Assembly: GCA_026989335.1 (NCBI GenBank)
Contig: JALSJN010000040.1
Span: 1-64,000, forward strand
DNA length: 64,000 nucleotides
Reading direction: 5' to 3'
Origin: Thiotrichaceae bacterium
GTDB taxonomy: Bacteria > Pseudomonadota > Gammaproteobacteria > Thiotrichales > Thiotrichaceae
The notes under the pieces were generated by a model. The model was not told where the DNA came from and searched no databases. It saw only the letters and a program-made list of their open reading frames with translations. Shown in pieces: positions 46,099 through 52,998 of the stretch. Within the stretch, counting starts at the first letter, position 1. Each line of letters starts with the position of its first letter. Made by a program: the position numbers and the translations under genes.

Positions 46099-48546
46099 AT
46101 GAGCCAAAACTCTAGGCAGAACCTCGTATTAATTGGCAACGGCATGGCAGGTATGCGCACCGTTGAAGAATTATTAAAATTAGAGCCAGAAAAATACACT
46201 ATCACGGTATTTGGTGATGAGCCTTACGGTAACTATAACCGCATTATGCTATCTCCCGTTTTGGCCGATGAGAAGACCTTAGAAGAGGTTATGCTCAATG
46301 ATGACGATTGGTACAAAGACAATAATATACGTTTTGAAAAAGGCAAAAAAGTCACTGAGATTCACCGTACTAAAAAGGAAGTGACTGCTGAAGATGGCAC
46401 CGTTGTTCCTTACGATAAGTTATTAATCGCGACTGGCTCAACATCCTTTATGTTGCCACTCCCTGGTGCGGATAAATACGGCGTAATTGGTTTTCGCGAT
46501 GTGAAGGATGTCGATACCATGATCGAAGCGGCAGAGCATTACAAAAAAGCCGTGGTCATCGGTGGCGGTCTGCTTGGGCTTGAAGCCGCAAATGGCTTAA
46601 TGAAGCAAGGCATGGATGTGACCGTTGTACATATCATGGATACCTTGATGGAGCGTCAACTCGACGCACCTGCCGCAAAAATGCTACAAAGATCATTAGA
46701 AGAACAAGGCATGACTTTCTTAATGGATCATCAAACCGAAGAGATCCTAGGTGATGATCGCGTAACCGGTCTTAAATTTACTGATGGCACACAAGTCGAT
46801 GCGGACTTATTAGTTATGGCAGTGGGCATCAAGCCAAATTTTGAACTCGCACAATCATCCGGCTTACATTGTGAACGCGGCATCGTCGTTAGCGATACGA
46901 TGCAGACGTTTGACCCAAACATTTACTCAGTCGGCGAATGTGTGCAACATCGTGGTGCAACCTATGGTTTGGTTGCGCCCTTGTTTGAGCAAGCCAAAGT
47001 TGCCGCCAATCACTTGGCAGAATTAGGCTACGCGCGTTATGAAGGCACAGTGACGTCCACCATGCTAAAAGTCACAGGCATTGATTTATTCTCGGCCGGT
47101 GATTTCCATGGCGATGAAGATACTGATGAGTTACTGTTTCATGATGCCTCTTCTGGCACGTATAAAAAGCTCATTGTGCGTGATGATGTGATCGTTGGTG
47201 CATGCCTCTACGGTGACACAATCGACGGCACGTGGTACTTCCAAATGATGAAGGATGAGACCAAAATCACCGATTTTCGTAGTACCATTTTATTCGGACA
47301 AGCGCATCTAGGTGATGCCGGTCACGGCGATGAAACGCGTGTAGCCGCTATGGCAGATGATGCGGAAATCTGTGGCTGTAACGGCGTAACTAAATGTGAA
47401 ATAGTTGACACCATTGTTGAGAAAAAACTGTTCACGCTAGATGATGTACGCGCGCACACCAAAGCATCTTCATCTTGTGGCTCTTGTACTGGCTTAGTTG
47501 AATCATTATTGGCTCACACACTAGGCGGTGATTATTCGCAAGCACCTAGCAAAAAGCCGCTGTGTGGCTGTACCGAATTAACGCATGACGAAGTACGTGC
47601 GGGCATTCGCAAACACACCTTAAAAAATCATGTAGAAGTACGCGAAACCTTAGGCTGGAAAACAGAAGACGGTTGTGCCGTTTGTCGCCAGGCCACCAAC
47701 TATTATTTATTGTGTGAATACCCTGAGTACAACGACCCAGAATCACGCTTCATCAATGAGCGCGCCCACGGTAACATTCAAAAAGACGGTTCATATTCTG
47801 TCGTGCCACGTATGTTCGGTGGTATGTGTACGCCCAAAGATTTACGTGCGATTGCCGATGTTGCGGATAAATTCAACGTGCCAGAAATGAAAGTCACCGG
47901 TGGTCAACGCATCGATATGTTCGGCATTCAAAAAGAAGACTTACCCGCCATGTGGAAAGATTTATCGGATGCAGGTTTTGTCTCAGGCCACGCCTACGGT
48001 AAAGCGATGCGAACCTGTAAAACCTGTGTTGGTGATTCCTGGTGTCGAATGGGTACGCAAGATTCAACCGGCCTAGGCGTTAAACTAGAAGAACTCACCT
48101 GGGGTTCTTGGATGCCACACAAATACAAACTAGCGGTATCCGGTTGCCCACGTAACTGTGCAGAAGCCACCATAAAAGACTTCGGCGTTGTGTGTGTGGA
48201 TTCGGGTTACGAGCTTCACGTTGGCGGCAACGGCGGCATAAAAGTACGCGTAACCGACTACCTAACTAAAGTGGACACCGAAGAAGAAGTGCTAGAGTTT
48301 GCAGGCGCATTTGCCCAATTCTATCGTGAGGATGCACATTATTTAGAGCGTACTGCACCGTGGATCGAGCGTGTTGGTTTGGATAAAATTAAAGCGGCTA
48401 TTTTGGATGATGCAGAAGGCAGAAAAGTTCTACATGAACGTTTCTTAGTATCGCAAAAGCCCGCACAAATTGATCCGTGGAAGAAGCACGCCGAAGGTGC
48501 CGATGAGCATCAGTTCCAGAATATTAAAATCAAAATAGAAGCGTAA
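46099..48546 (+). CDS. nirB: nitrite reductase (NAD(P)H) large subunit
   Basis: 815 residues. It has the FAD domain (LVLIGNGMAGMRTVEELLKLEPEKYTITVFGDEPYGNYNR), the NAD domain (AVVIGGGLLGLEAANGL) and a BFD-like [2Fe-2S] site (CGCNGVTKCEIVD ... SSCGSCTGLVE). The sulfite/nitrite-reductase core follows, with GGQRIDMFGI, and the siroheme-[4Fe-4S] cysteines in CKTCVGDSWCRMGTQDS and SGCPRNCAEA. A second cysteine-rich stretch (CGCTEL, CAVCRQ) lies between them. It reduces nitrite to ammonium in the cytoplasm with NirD. It is preceded by a sigma-54 element, typical of assimilatory, nitrogen-controlled use. Confidence 0.96.
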   Translation: MSQNSRQNLVLIGNGMAGMRTVEELLKLEPEKYTITVFGDEPYGNYNRIMLSPVLADEKTLEEVMLNDDDWYKDNNIRFEKGKKVTEIHRTKKEVTAEDGTVVPYDKLLIATGSTSFMLPLPGADKYGVIGFRDVKDVDTMIEAAEHYKKAVVIGGGLLGLEAANGLMKQGMDVTVVHIMDTLMERQLDAPAAKMLQRSLEEQGMTFLMDHQTEEILGDDRVTGLKFTDGTQVDADLLVMAVGIKPNFELAQSSGLHCERGIVVSDTMQTFDPNIYSVGECVQHRGATYGLVAPLFEQAKVAANHLAELGYARYEGTVTSTMLKVTGIDLFSAGDFHGDEDTDELLFHDASSGTYKKLIVRDDVIVGACLYGDTIDGTWYFQMMKDETKITDFRSTILFGQAHLGDAGHGDETRVAAMADDAEICGCNGVTKCEIVDTIVEKKLFTLDDVRAHTKASSSCGSCTGLVESLLAHTLGGDYSQAPSKKPLCGCTELTHDEVRAGIRKHTLKNHVEVRETLGWKTEDGCAVCRQATNYYLLCEYPEYNDPESRFINERAHGNIQKDGSYSVVPRMFGGMCTPKDLRAIADVADKFNVPEMKVTGGQRIDMFGIQKEDLPAMWKDLSDAGFVSGHAYGKAMRTCKTCVGDSWCRMGTQDSTGLGVKLEELTWGSWMPHKYKLAVSGCPRNCAEATIKDFGVVCVDSGYELHVGGNGGIKVRVTDYLTKVDTEEEVLEFAGAFAQFYREDAHYLERTAPWIERVGLDKIKAAILDDAEGRKVLHERFLVSQKPAQIDPWKKHAEGADEHQFQNIKIKIEA

Positions 48547-48557
48547 TAAATACAAAG

Positions 48558-48595
48558 CACACCCTAGTTTTACATGATGTAAAACTAGGGGTGTG
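48558..48595 (+). other. intercistronic hairpin between nirB and nirD
   Basis: CACACCCTAGTTTTACA pairs with TGTAAAACTAGGGGTGTG (one bulged G) around TGA, 23 bp before the nirD ATG. There is no T-run, so it is probably an mRNA-processing or stability element rather than a terminator. Confidence 0.6.
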
Positions 48596-48617
48596 AAAGC
48601 AAATAAGAGAATACAAA

Positions 48618-48926
48618 ATGAGTAACTGGCAAGAAATAACCACCCTAGATTCAATCCCTGTTTTAGGCTCCCGCGTGGTAGAAACAGACAGCGTAAACAT
48701 CGCCATCTTTAGAGGCAAAGACGACAACGTCTTCGCCATAAAAGACGAATGCCCGCACAAAAAAGGCCCACTATCACAAGGCATCATGCACGGTGATTCA
48801 GTCACCTGCCCACTGCATAATTGGAAAATTAGTTTGGTATCAGGTGAGGCTCTGGGGGTTGATGAAGGGTGTACGAATACCTATGAGGCTAAGGTTGAGG
48901 ATGGTAAAGTATTTTTGAATTTATAA
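48618..48926 (+). CDS. nirD: nitrite reductase (NAD(P)H) small subunit
   Basis: 102 residues of the NirD/Rieske-like family. LGSRVVETDSVNIAIFRGKDDNVFAIKDECPHKKGPLSQGIMHGDSVTCPLHNWKISLVSGE keeps the full Rieske-type CxH...CxxH set (CPH, CPLH), so unlike E. coli NirD it may bind a [2Fe-2S] cluster. It is the second gene of nirBD. The assimilatory nitrate reductase that would normally follow is 4 kb away, beyond an accessory island. Confidence 0.93.
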   Translation: MSNWQEITTLDSIPVLGSRVVETDSVNIAIFRGKDDNVFAIKDECPHKKGPLSQGIMHGDSVTCPLHNWKISLVSGEALGVDEGCTNTYEAKVEDGKVFLNL

Positions 48927-48930
48927 ACCC

Positions 48931-49010
48931 GTAGGGTCGGTGAAGTTTACGCAATTGGCCAGAGTACGCACATAAAATGGTCGGTTTCGCAAAGCTACCA
49001 CCGACCCTAC
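48931..49010. repeat. GTAGGGTCGGTG palindromic element (80 bp)
   Basis: Perfect 12-bp inverted ends: GTAGGGTCGGTG (48931-48942) and CACCGACCCTAC (48999-49010). It begins 4 bp after the nirD stop. The right half has a direct partner at 50481-50528 beyond the DUF4143 gene. Confidence 0.7.
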
Positions 49011-49022
49011 ACGGTTGGTTAC
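48969..49022. repeat. left direct repeat flanking the DUF4143 ATPase gene
   Basis: The stretch CACATAAAATGGTCGGTTTC ... GCTACCACCGACCCTA ... GGTTAC recurs in the same orientation at 50481-50528 as TACATAAATGGTTGGTTTCG ... GCTACACCGACCCTA ... GGTTAC, with small differences. The ATPase gene and its iterons lie between. Confidence 0.6.
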
Positions 49023-49090
49023 ACAACTGAAAGATCAGCTTGGTTGCGGGTGAGGCAAGGAAGCCCAATATAATGGTTAAAAGACAAAAC

Positions 49091-49179
49091 ACCATATAAA
49101 ATTTGGAATCATACCTTGGTAATTTTTGGATTAACACCGTGTAAAATATGGAATTGAACCTTGTGAAAATTGGAATTGT
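49091..49179 (+). promoter_or_regulatory. four 22-bp iterated repeats upstream of the DUF4143 ATPase
   Basis: Units start at 49091, 49113, 49136 and 49158 (22, 23, 22 and 22 bp). Each begins ACC and carries a core like GTGTAAAATATGGAATTG; variants are ATATAAAATTTGGAATC, TTGGTAATTTTTGGATT and TTGTGAAAATTGGAATTG. The spacing of two helical turns suggests a protein binding side by side on one face. The last unit ends 17 bp before the ATG at 49197. Confidence 0.65.
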
Positions 49180-49196
49180 ACGGTTTAATAGGACTT

Positions 49197-50438
49197 ATGT
49201 ATGAAAGAAACATAAACCCTAAACTTGTCACAGCATTACAAAGCTACCGGATTATTCTGTTAAATGGTCCTCGTCAGGCAGGGAAAACTACGCTTGTCAA
49301 AGAATTGTCTGAAAAATATGGCATGTCTTATCTAACATTGGACGACCCAGTAAAACTCACCCTAGCCCAACAAGACCCTAAAAACTTTCTTACATTTTAT
49401 TCAAAAGAACCCTTGGTGATAGATGAGATTCAACTTGCCCCAGAATTAATCCCCTACATTAAAATCTTCGTTGACGAGAACAATAAAAAAGGGCAATTTC
49501 TACTTACTGGCTCTGCTGACTTTATGCGAATGCATGAAATTACCGAGTCACTTGCTGGAAGAATGGTTCGCTATAACCTCTATCCTCTGTCACAAGCTGA
49601 AATTAACACCACTAAGAAAAATATTATTGATCAGCTTTTTACAGAAGAGATAACAACATTAAAAAACAACACGTCACTGGATGGTGTTTTAGATAGAATA
49701 ATAGCAGGTGGTTATCCCGAAATTATCAGCTACGAAAAATCGCTACGAGACGATTGGTTTGCCTCCTATATAGAATCCCGCATACAAAAAGATATACTTG
49801 AACTCAGGCAAATATCACTCGCCAAACGCCAATCCATCAAACAACTACTACAACTACTCGCAACTTACGATGCTCAACTTCTAAACTACAATACACTGGC
49901 AAAGAAATTACAAATTTCCAACAAAACCGTACTTACCTACGTTGAACTACTGGAAGCCATGTACATTATAAAAATCTTGCCCTCTTATCATGTCAATGCC
50001 TCATTACGCGTTATCAAATCCCCTAAAATTCATTTTATAGATACTGGCTTAGCAAGCTACTTGTTACACGTAGATAAGGAAAACCTGTTTCTTCACAAAG
50101 ATGGTCATTACGGCAGTTTAATTGAAAATTATGTGTACTCAGAACTTTTAAAAGAAGCCAGTTATACAGAATCCAGCGTAGAAATTTACCATTTTAGAGA
50201 CCTGCGAAAAAAAGAAGTCGATTTTGTACTGGAAAACCGTAATGGGAAAATAATCGGTGTGGAAGTCAAAGCAAAAGCCAACATTAAACAAAGCGATTTA
50301 AAAGGCATGGTTGAATTAGCAACAGAATCAAAAGGACGCTTTGAAAGAGGCATTATTTTCTATGGCGGTGATGAAATAATGCCGATTTCATCGGGTGGTT
50401 TTTTATTTTATTGTGTGCCTTTAGGGGTGCTGGGTTAG
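49197..50438 (+). CDS. DUF4143-type AAA ATPase
   Basis: The ATG at 49197 (MYERNINPKLV) fits better than the upstream frame start at 49170, which lies inside the repeats. Walker A is LLNGPRQAGKTTLVKELSEK and Walker B PLVIDEIQLAPELIPYIK. LLTGSADFMRMHEITESLAGRM is the AAA_14 sensor. The C-terminal DUF4143 part has IKSPKIHFIDTGLASYLL, GSLIENYVYSELLKEA and EVDFVLENRNGKIIGVEVKA, a PD-(D/E)XK-nuclease-like core with D, E and K positions. The family is widespread and mobile; a role in conflict or toxin systems is suspected, not shown. It sits alone between direct repeats in the nitrate cluster. Confidence 0.85.
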   Translation: MYERNINPKLVTALQSYRIILLNGPRQAGKTTLVKELSEKYGMSYLTLDDPVKLTLAQQDPKNFLTFYSKEPLVIDEIQLAPELIPYIKIFVDENNKKGQFLLTGSADFMRMHEITESLAGRMVRYNLYPLSQAEINTTKKNIIDQLFTEEITTLKNNTSLDGVLDRIIAGGYPEIISYEKSLRDDWFASYIESRIQKDILELRQISLAKRQSIKQLLQLLATYDAQLLNYNTLAKKLQISNKTVLTYVELLEAMYIIKILPSYHVNASLRVIKSPKIHFIDTGLASYLLHVDKENLFLHKDGHYGSLIENYVYSELLKEASYTESSVEIYHFRDLRKKEVDFVLENRNGKIIGVEVKAKANIKQSDLKGMVELATESKGRFERGIIFYGGDEIMPISSGGFLFYCVPLGVLG

Positions 50439-50480
50439 ACTCAGTATTTGTTGGGCTTCCTGTGCCAGCGCAATAAACGA

Positions 50481-50528
50481 TACATAAATGGTTGGTTTCG
50501 CGATGCTACACCGACCCTAGATGGTTAC
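50481..50528. repeat. right direct repeat flanking the DUF4143 ATPase gene
   Basis: It matches 48969-49022 in the same orientation (see TACATAAATGGTTGGTTTC and CACCGACCCTA). It lacks the left inverted end, so it is a half copy of the 80-bp palindromic element. Confidence 0.6.
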
Positions 50529-50594
50529 TGCATTGCAGCACCAGTCGCACCACTTACAAATTCGCGCTACAATTACCCCAATTGAGGTAATATC

Positions 50595-50798
50595 ATGATT
50601 CGTGAAGCACCTGCCATGACTGTTCGTAATAATCTCGGTGAATTACTCAATGAGATTCAATATCGTGGTGATTCTGTGATGATCACAAAAAGTGGCAAAC
50701 CCATTGCCGCACTAATTGATATTGAGTTATTTGAACGACTGCGTCGATTAGATGAAAACTTTGCTAAATTACCCAAAAATTCTAAGCACTTGGGATAA
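50595..50798 (+). CDS. Phd/YefM family antitoxin
   Basis: 67 residues: MTVRNNLGELLNEIQYRGDSVMITKSGKPIAALIDIELFERLRRLDENF is a complete Phd/YefM DNA-binding N-terminal domain. The C-terminal toxin-binding tail is short (AKLPKNSKHLG) and its last part comes from the sequence where the toxin's own start should be. The gene overlaps the toxin remnant. It can probably still bind its promoter, but the partner toxin is damaged. Confidence 0.8.
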   Translation: MIREAPAMTVRNNLGELLNEIQYRGDSVMITKSGKPIAALIDIELFERLRRLDENFAKLPKNSKHLG

Positions 50799-51117
50799 TC
50801 ACAGCTTTGAGCTGGCAATGTCAGAGTTTCAGCTTGCCGAAATCACACGAGTATTGGCTTACCCCAAAATTAGAAAAATATTAAAATGGGATAACAACCA
50901 AATTCAAGAATTTATACGCCAACTCTACCTACGCATTGAAATAATAGACATAACAGGCATAGATGTAGAAGTCCCAACCGACCCAGATGATAGCGCAATA
51001 CTCGCCAGCCTAATCGCATCAAAAGCAGAATATTTAGTTCAGGAGACAAGGATTTTACTGGCACTGCGTGAGAATTATTCAATAGAAACACCAGTAGAAT
51101 TTGTTAGGCGATTGTAG
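50752..51117 (+). pseudogene. truncated PIN-domain toxin
   Basis: The frame aligns with the COG1569-type PIN toxin from about its 25th residue: STWDNHSFELAMSEFQLAEITRVLAYPKIRKIL, DVEVPTDPDDSAILASLIASKAEYLV. The normal N-terminus VVLDTNVLVSAL, with the first catalytic Asp, is absent. The usual SGDRDLLAL motif is changed to QETRILLAL, so the fourth acidic residue is lost too. The reading frame begins inside the antitoxin gene. A deletion joining the antitoxin end to the toxin middle explains this; an active RNase is unlikely. Confidence 0.7.
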
Positions 51118-51181
51118 GGGATATTTTTCCCAAGCCATCTAAACCTTAGAATAATACTCAACCCCCGCGAATCCTTAAAAA

Positions 51182-52471
51182 TCATTGACTCAATAACCCC
51201 TTATTACCCCGATAAACCTCATTAAGCTGTTTAGCAATCATCTTGCTAATGCTTGGTTTTATTTCCAATTCATTGGCGATACTTGTCCAGTTTGATAAAG
51301 CTTCTAGCACTTTATTAATTTCAATTTGTGCTTTTTTCCAGCTTGAAAAGTTGGCTTGTTTTGCGAGTTGTTGAATCGCTTTTAATGTGGGTTTTGTGCC
51401 GTAACCTGCATACGCCATCATGTGTTGCTGGTGTGGGCTGGGGCTGAAGGTTACATCATAAAATGGCGCGGGTTGCCACTGCCCTTTGTTATTCAATAAA
51501 AATGACCAGTTTTTGGTGTGGTCGTCTTGGTTGTCTGCAAACAGGTTAAACAGGGCGCGGATAAATTGTTGTTGCCCTACTGCGGGACTGTTACAGAGTG
51601 TTTGGCTGGCTTTGATGCAGTCTTCGTAATCCAATGAGGGTTGTCTGAAATCGGCATCCAGTAAGCCACATAATGTTTGGGTGTGATAGCGACCGCCGTT
51701 CTTGGTACAGTCAAATCGTTTTGTTGCTAGCCATGCTTTTGCGTCATTTTTATTATTACTTTGACTCGGCTTTAATAATTGCCATTCTGGAACATTAATG
51801 CCTGCTTGTTTTGCCATGGTTAAATAAGCGGCTTCACACAAGCCTTCATCATGCCCTAGTAATAAATGCTGGGAAGTGAATTTTACCAACCATGGCTCTA
51901 AGCCTTTATTTGGCTGTGTTGATATTTTATCGCTTGTTGGATCAATATATATAAGCGCCTTAGGTCTTGCACCGCCAGAACTTCCTGCATTTGCCAATGC
52001 GGTTAAGACTAATTCTGCATCGCCATCAAAAAGCTGTGCGGCGTTTTTGCCTAATTCAGAAAGGTTAATCCACGGCTCTTCTTTTTGCTTCCAATCGACT
52101 GTGGGGCTAAAGGATAAAGCACCAATTCCCGTGTCTCCGACGTAGGCTAGCCTATCCATTGCTGTTATTTGTTGTGGTTGGATGTTCTGTTGGCGGAATA
52201 TTCTATCCATAAGCAATAAGCCCCAACCGTCGGGGAGCGAGTCTGCAAATAAGCCATGTAAGCCTGAGTGCGGCTGGCTGGGTGCTTTTGCAAGTACATT
52301 ATTAAATGGCAAAGTAAAAGGGGATAGGTTTTGGTAGCTACTCAAGTAACTTGTATCGTATTGAAAATATACCCCTTGTTGGTTTTGCGCGAGCTGCCCA
52401 ACCATTATTTTATTTCCATCACTTAAAGATCGAAACACATCCAGTTTTTTGATGGGTGAGAAGGCACTCAT
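51182..52471 (-). CDS. hipA: HipA family toxin kinase
   Basis: 429 residues. An N-terminal HipA domain (GQLAQNQQGVYFQYDTSYLSS..LSPFTLPF, HSGLHGLFADSLPDGWGLLLMDR) is followed by the kinase. SSGGARPKALI is the ATP loop. NLFADNQDDHTKNWSFLLNN is the catalytic NxxDxxxKN-like segment, and PFYDVTFSP the metal-binding Asp. HipA phosphorylates an aminoacyl-tRNA synthetase (GltX in E. coli) and causes growth arrest and persistence. The catalytic residues look intact, so the toxin should be active. It is cotranscribed with the antitoxin gene (4-base overlap). Confidence 0.88.
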   Translation of the reverse strand: MSAFSPIKKLDVFRSLSDGNKIMVGQLAQNQQGVYFQYDTSYLSSYQNLSPFTLPFNNVLAKAPSQPHSGLHGLFADSLPDGWGLLLMDRIFRQQNIQPQQITAMDRLAYVGDTGIGALSFSPTVDWKQKEEPWINLSELGKNAAQLFDGDAELVLTALANAGSSGGARPKALIYIDPTSDKISTQPNKGLEPWLVKFTSQHLLLGHDEGLCEAAYLTMAKQAGINVPEWQLLKPSQSNNKNDAKAWLATKRFDCTKNGGRYHTQTLCGLLDADFRQPSLDYEDCIKASQTLCNSPAVGQQQFIRALFNLFADNQDDHTKNWSFLLNNKGQWQPAPFYDVTFSPSPHQQHMMAYAGYGTKPTLKAIQQLAKQANFSSWKKAQIEINKVLEALSNWTSIANELEIKPSISKMIAKQLNEVYRGNKGLLSQ

Positions 52472-52761
52472 GTATTCAATGACTCTTGATTAAGGACTTC
52501 ATCAATTGACGTTGGCTGGTAAGGATCTTTTTCAGCTAGTTTTACTAGGCTTTCGAGTGTATCTACACATTGCCAAAGTAAAATAAACTGACGCAGAGAT
52601 ATTTGCCCTGTTGTTTCAAATTTTTTTATGGTTGATGCAGGAACAGTGCTTTTTTTAGCTAATGCATCACGCGATAATTTAATTTGTTTACGCTTGGTGC
52701 GAACGGCTAAAGCAAGTTGTTGCTGAACATCATTTGCTGTGATTAAAGATAAGGAGACCAT
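52468..52761 (-). CDS. hipB: HipB-like XRE antitoxin
   Basis: The start at 52761 (MVSLSLITANDVQQQLALAVRTKRKQIKLS) is chosen because it has AAGGAG-like sequence upstream on the minus strand and leaves the operator region free. The longer frame to 52788 would run into the -10 box. The HTH is RTKRKQIKLSRDALAKKSTVPASTIKKFETTGQISLRQFILL. The C-terminal tail after residue 75 probably binds HipA. It overlaps hipA by four bases. Confidence 0.85.
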   Translation of the reverse strand: MVSLSLITANDVQQQLALAVRTKRKQIKLSRDALAKKSTVPASTIKKFETTGQISLRQFILLWQCVDTLESLVKLAEKDPYQPTSIDEVLNQESLNT

Positions 52762-52781
52762 AGTGTGAAGCAACAATAAAA

Positions 52782-52836
52782 GATACAACTATATCCTTTA
52801 TTTCTATAAATATCAATACATGGATACTACTGTATC
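52782..52836 (-). promoter_or_regulatory. hipBA promoter with two palindromic operators
   Basis: On the minus strand, -35 TTGATA (52811-52816), a 17-bp spacer and -10 TATAGT (52788-52793). Operator O1 is GATAC-AACT-ATATC (52782-52795), covering the -10. Operator O2 is GATAC-TACT-GTATC (52823-52836), just upstream of the -35. The two sites are 41 bp apart, about four helical turns, so HipB or a HipBA complex could bridge them. Confidence 0.7.
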
Positions 52837-52944
52837 TATATTATAGGATGTGGCGGAGTCGCACCAAAACAAGGCGCGGATTATGCTAACGCATCAAATT
52901 AAATCATGATAATTATGATTGTGTAAATTTATGGCGTATATTGT

Positions 52945-52959
52945 TGGCACACTTATTGC
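52945..52959 (+). promoter_or_regulatory. sigma-54 promoter of nasA
   Basis: TTGGCACACTTATTGCT (from 52944) has GG at 52946-52947, a 10-base spacer and GC at 52958-52959. It is about 40 bp before the nasA ATG. A possible activator site GCACC-N7-GGCGC lies near 52860-52875. The element is nearly identical to the one before narK (TTGGCACAC in both). Confidence 0.82.
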
Positions 52960-52998
52960 TATATTGATAATAAGTATTTAACAAGAGTTATTAATTAG

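Noticed and set aside
48530-48805. Antisense frame over nirB end and nirD
   Set aside because: nirD is unambiguous in the other strand; the antisense translation has no family features.
49170-49196. Upstream start for the DUF4143 ATPase
   Set aside because: The extra nine residues are encoded by the last repeat unit and its flank; family members start near the MYERNINPKLV segment.
50752-50798. A programmed frameshift fusing antitoxin and PIN toxin
   Set aside because: The toxin's own N-terminal strand and catalytic Asp are not encoded in any frame there, so a deletion explains the structure better.
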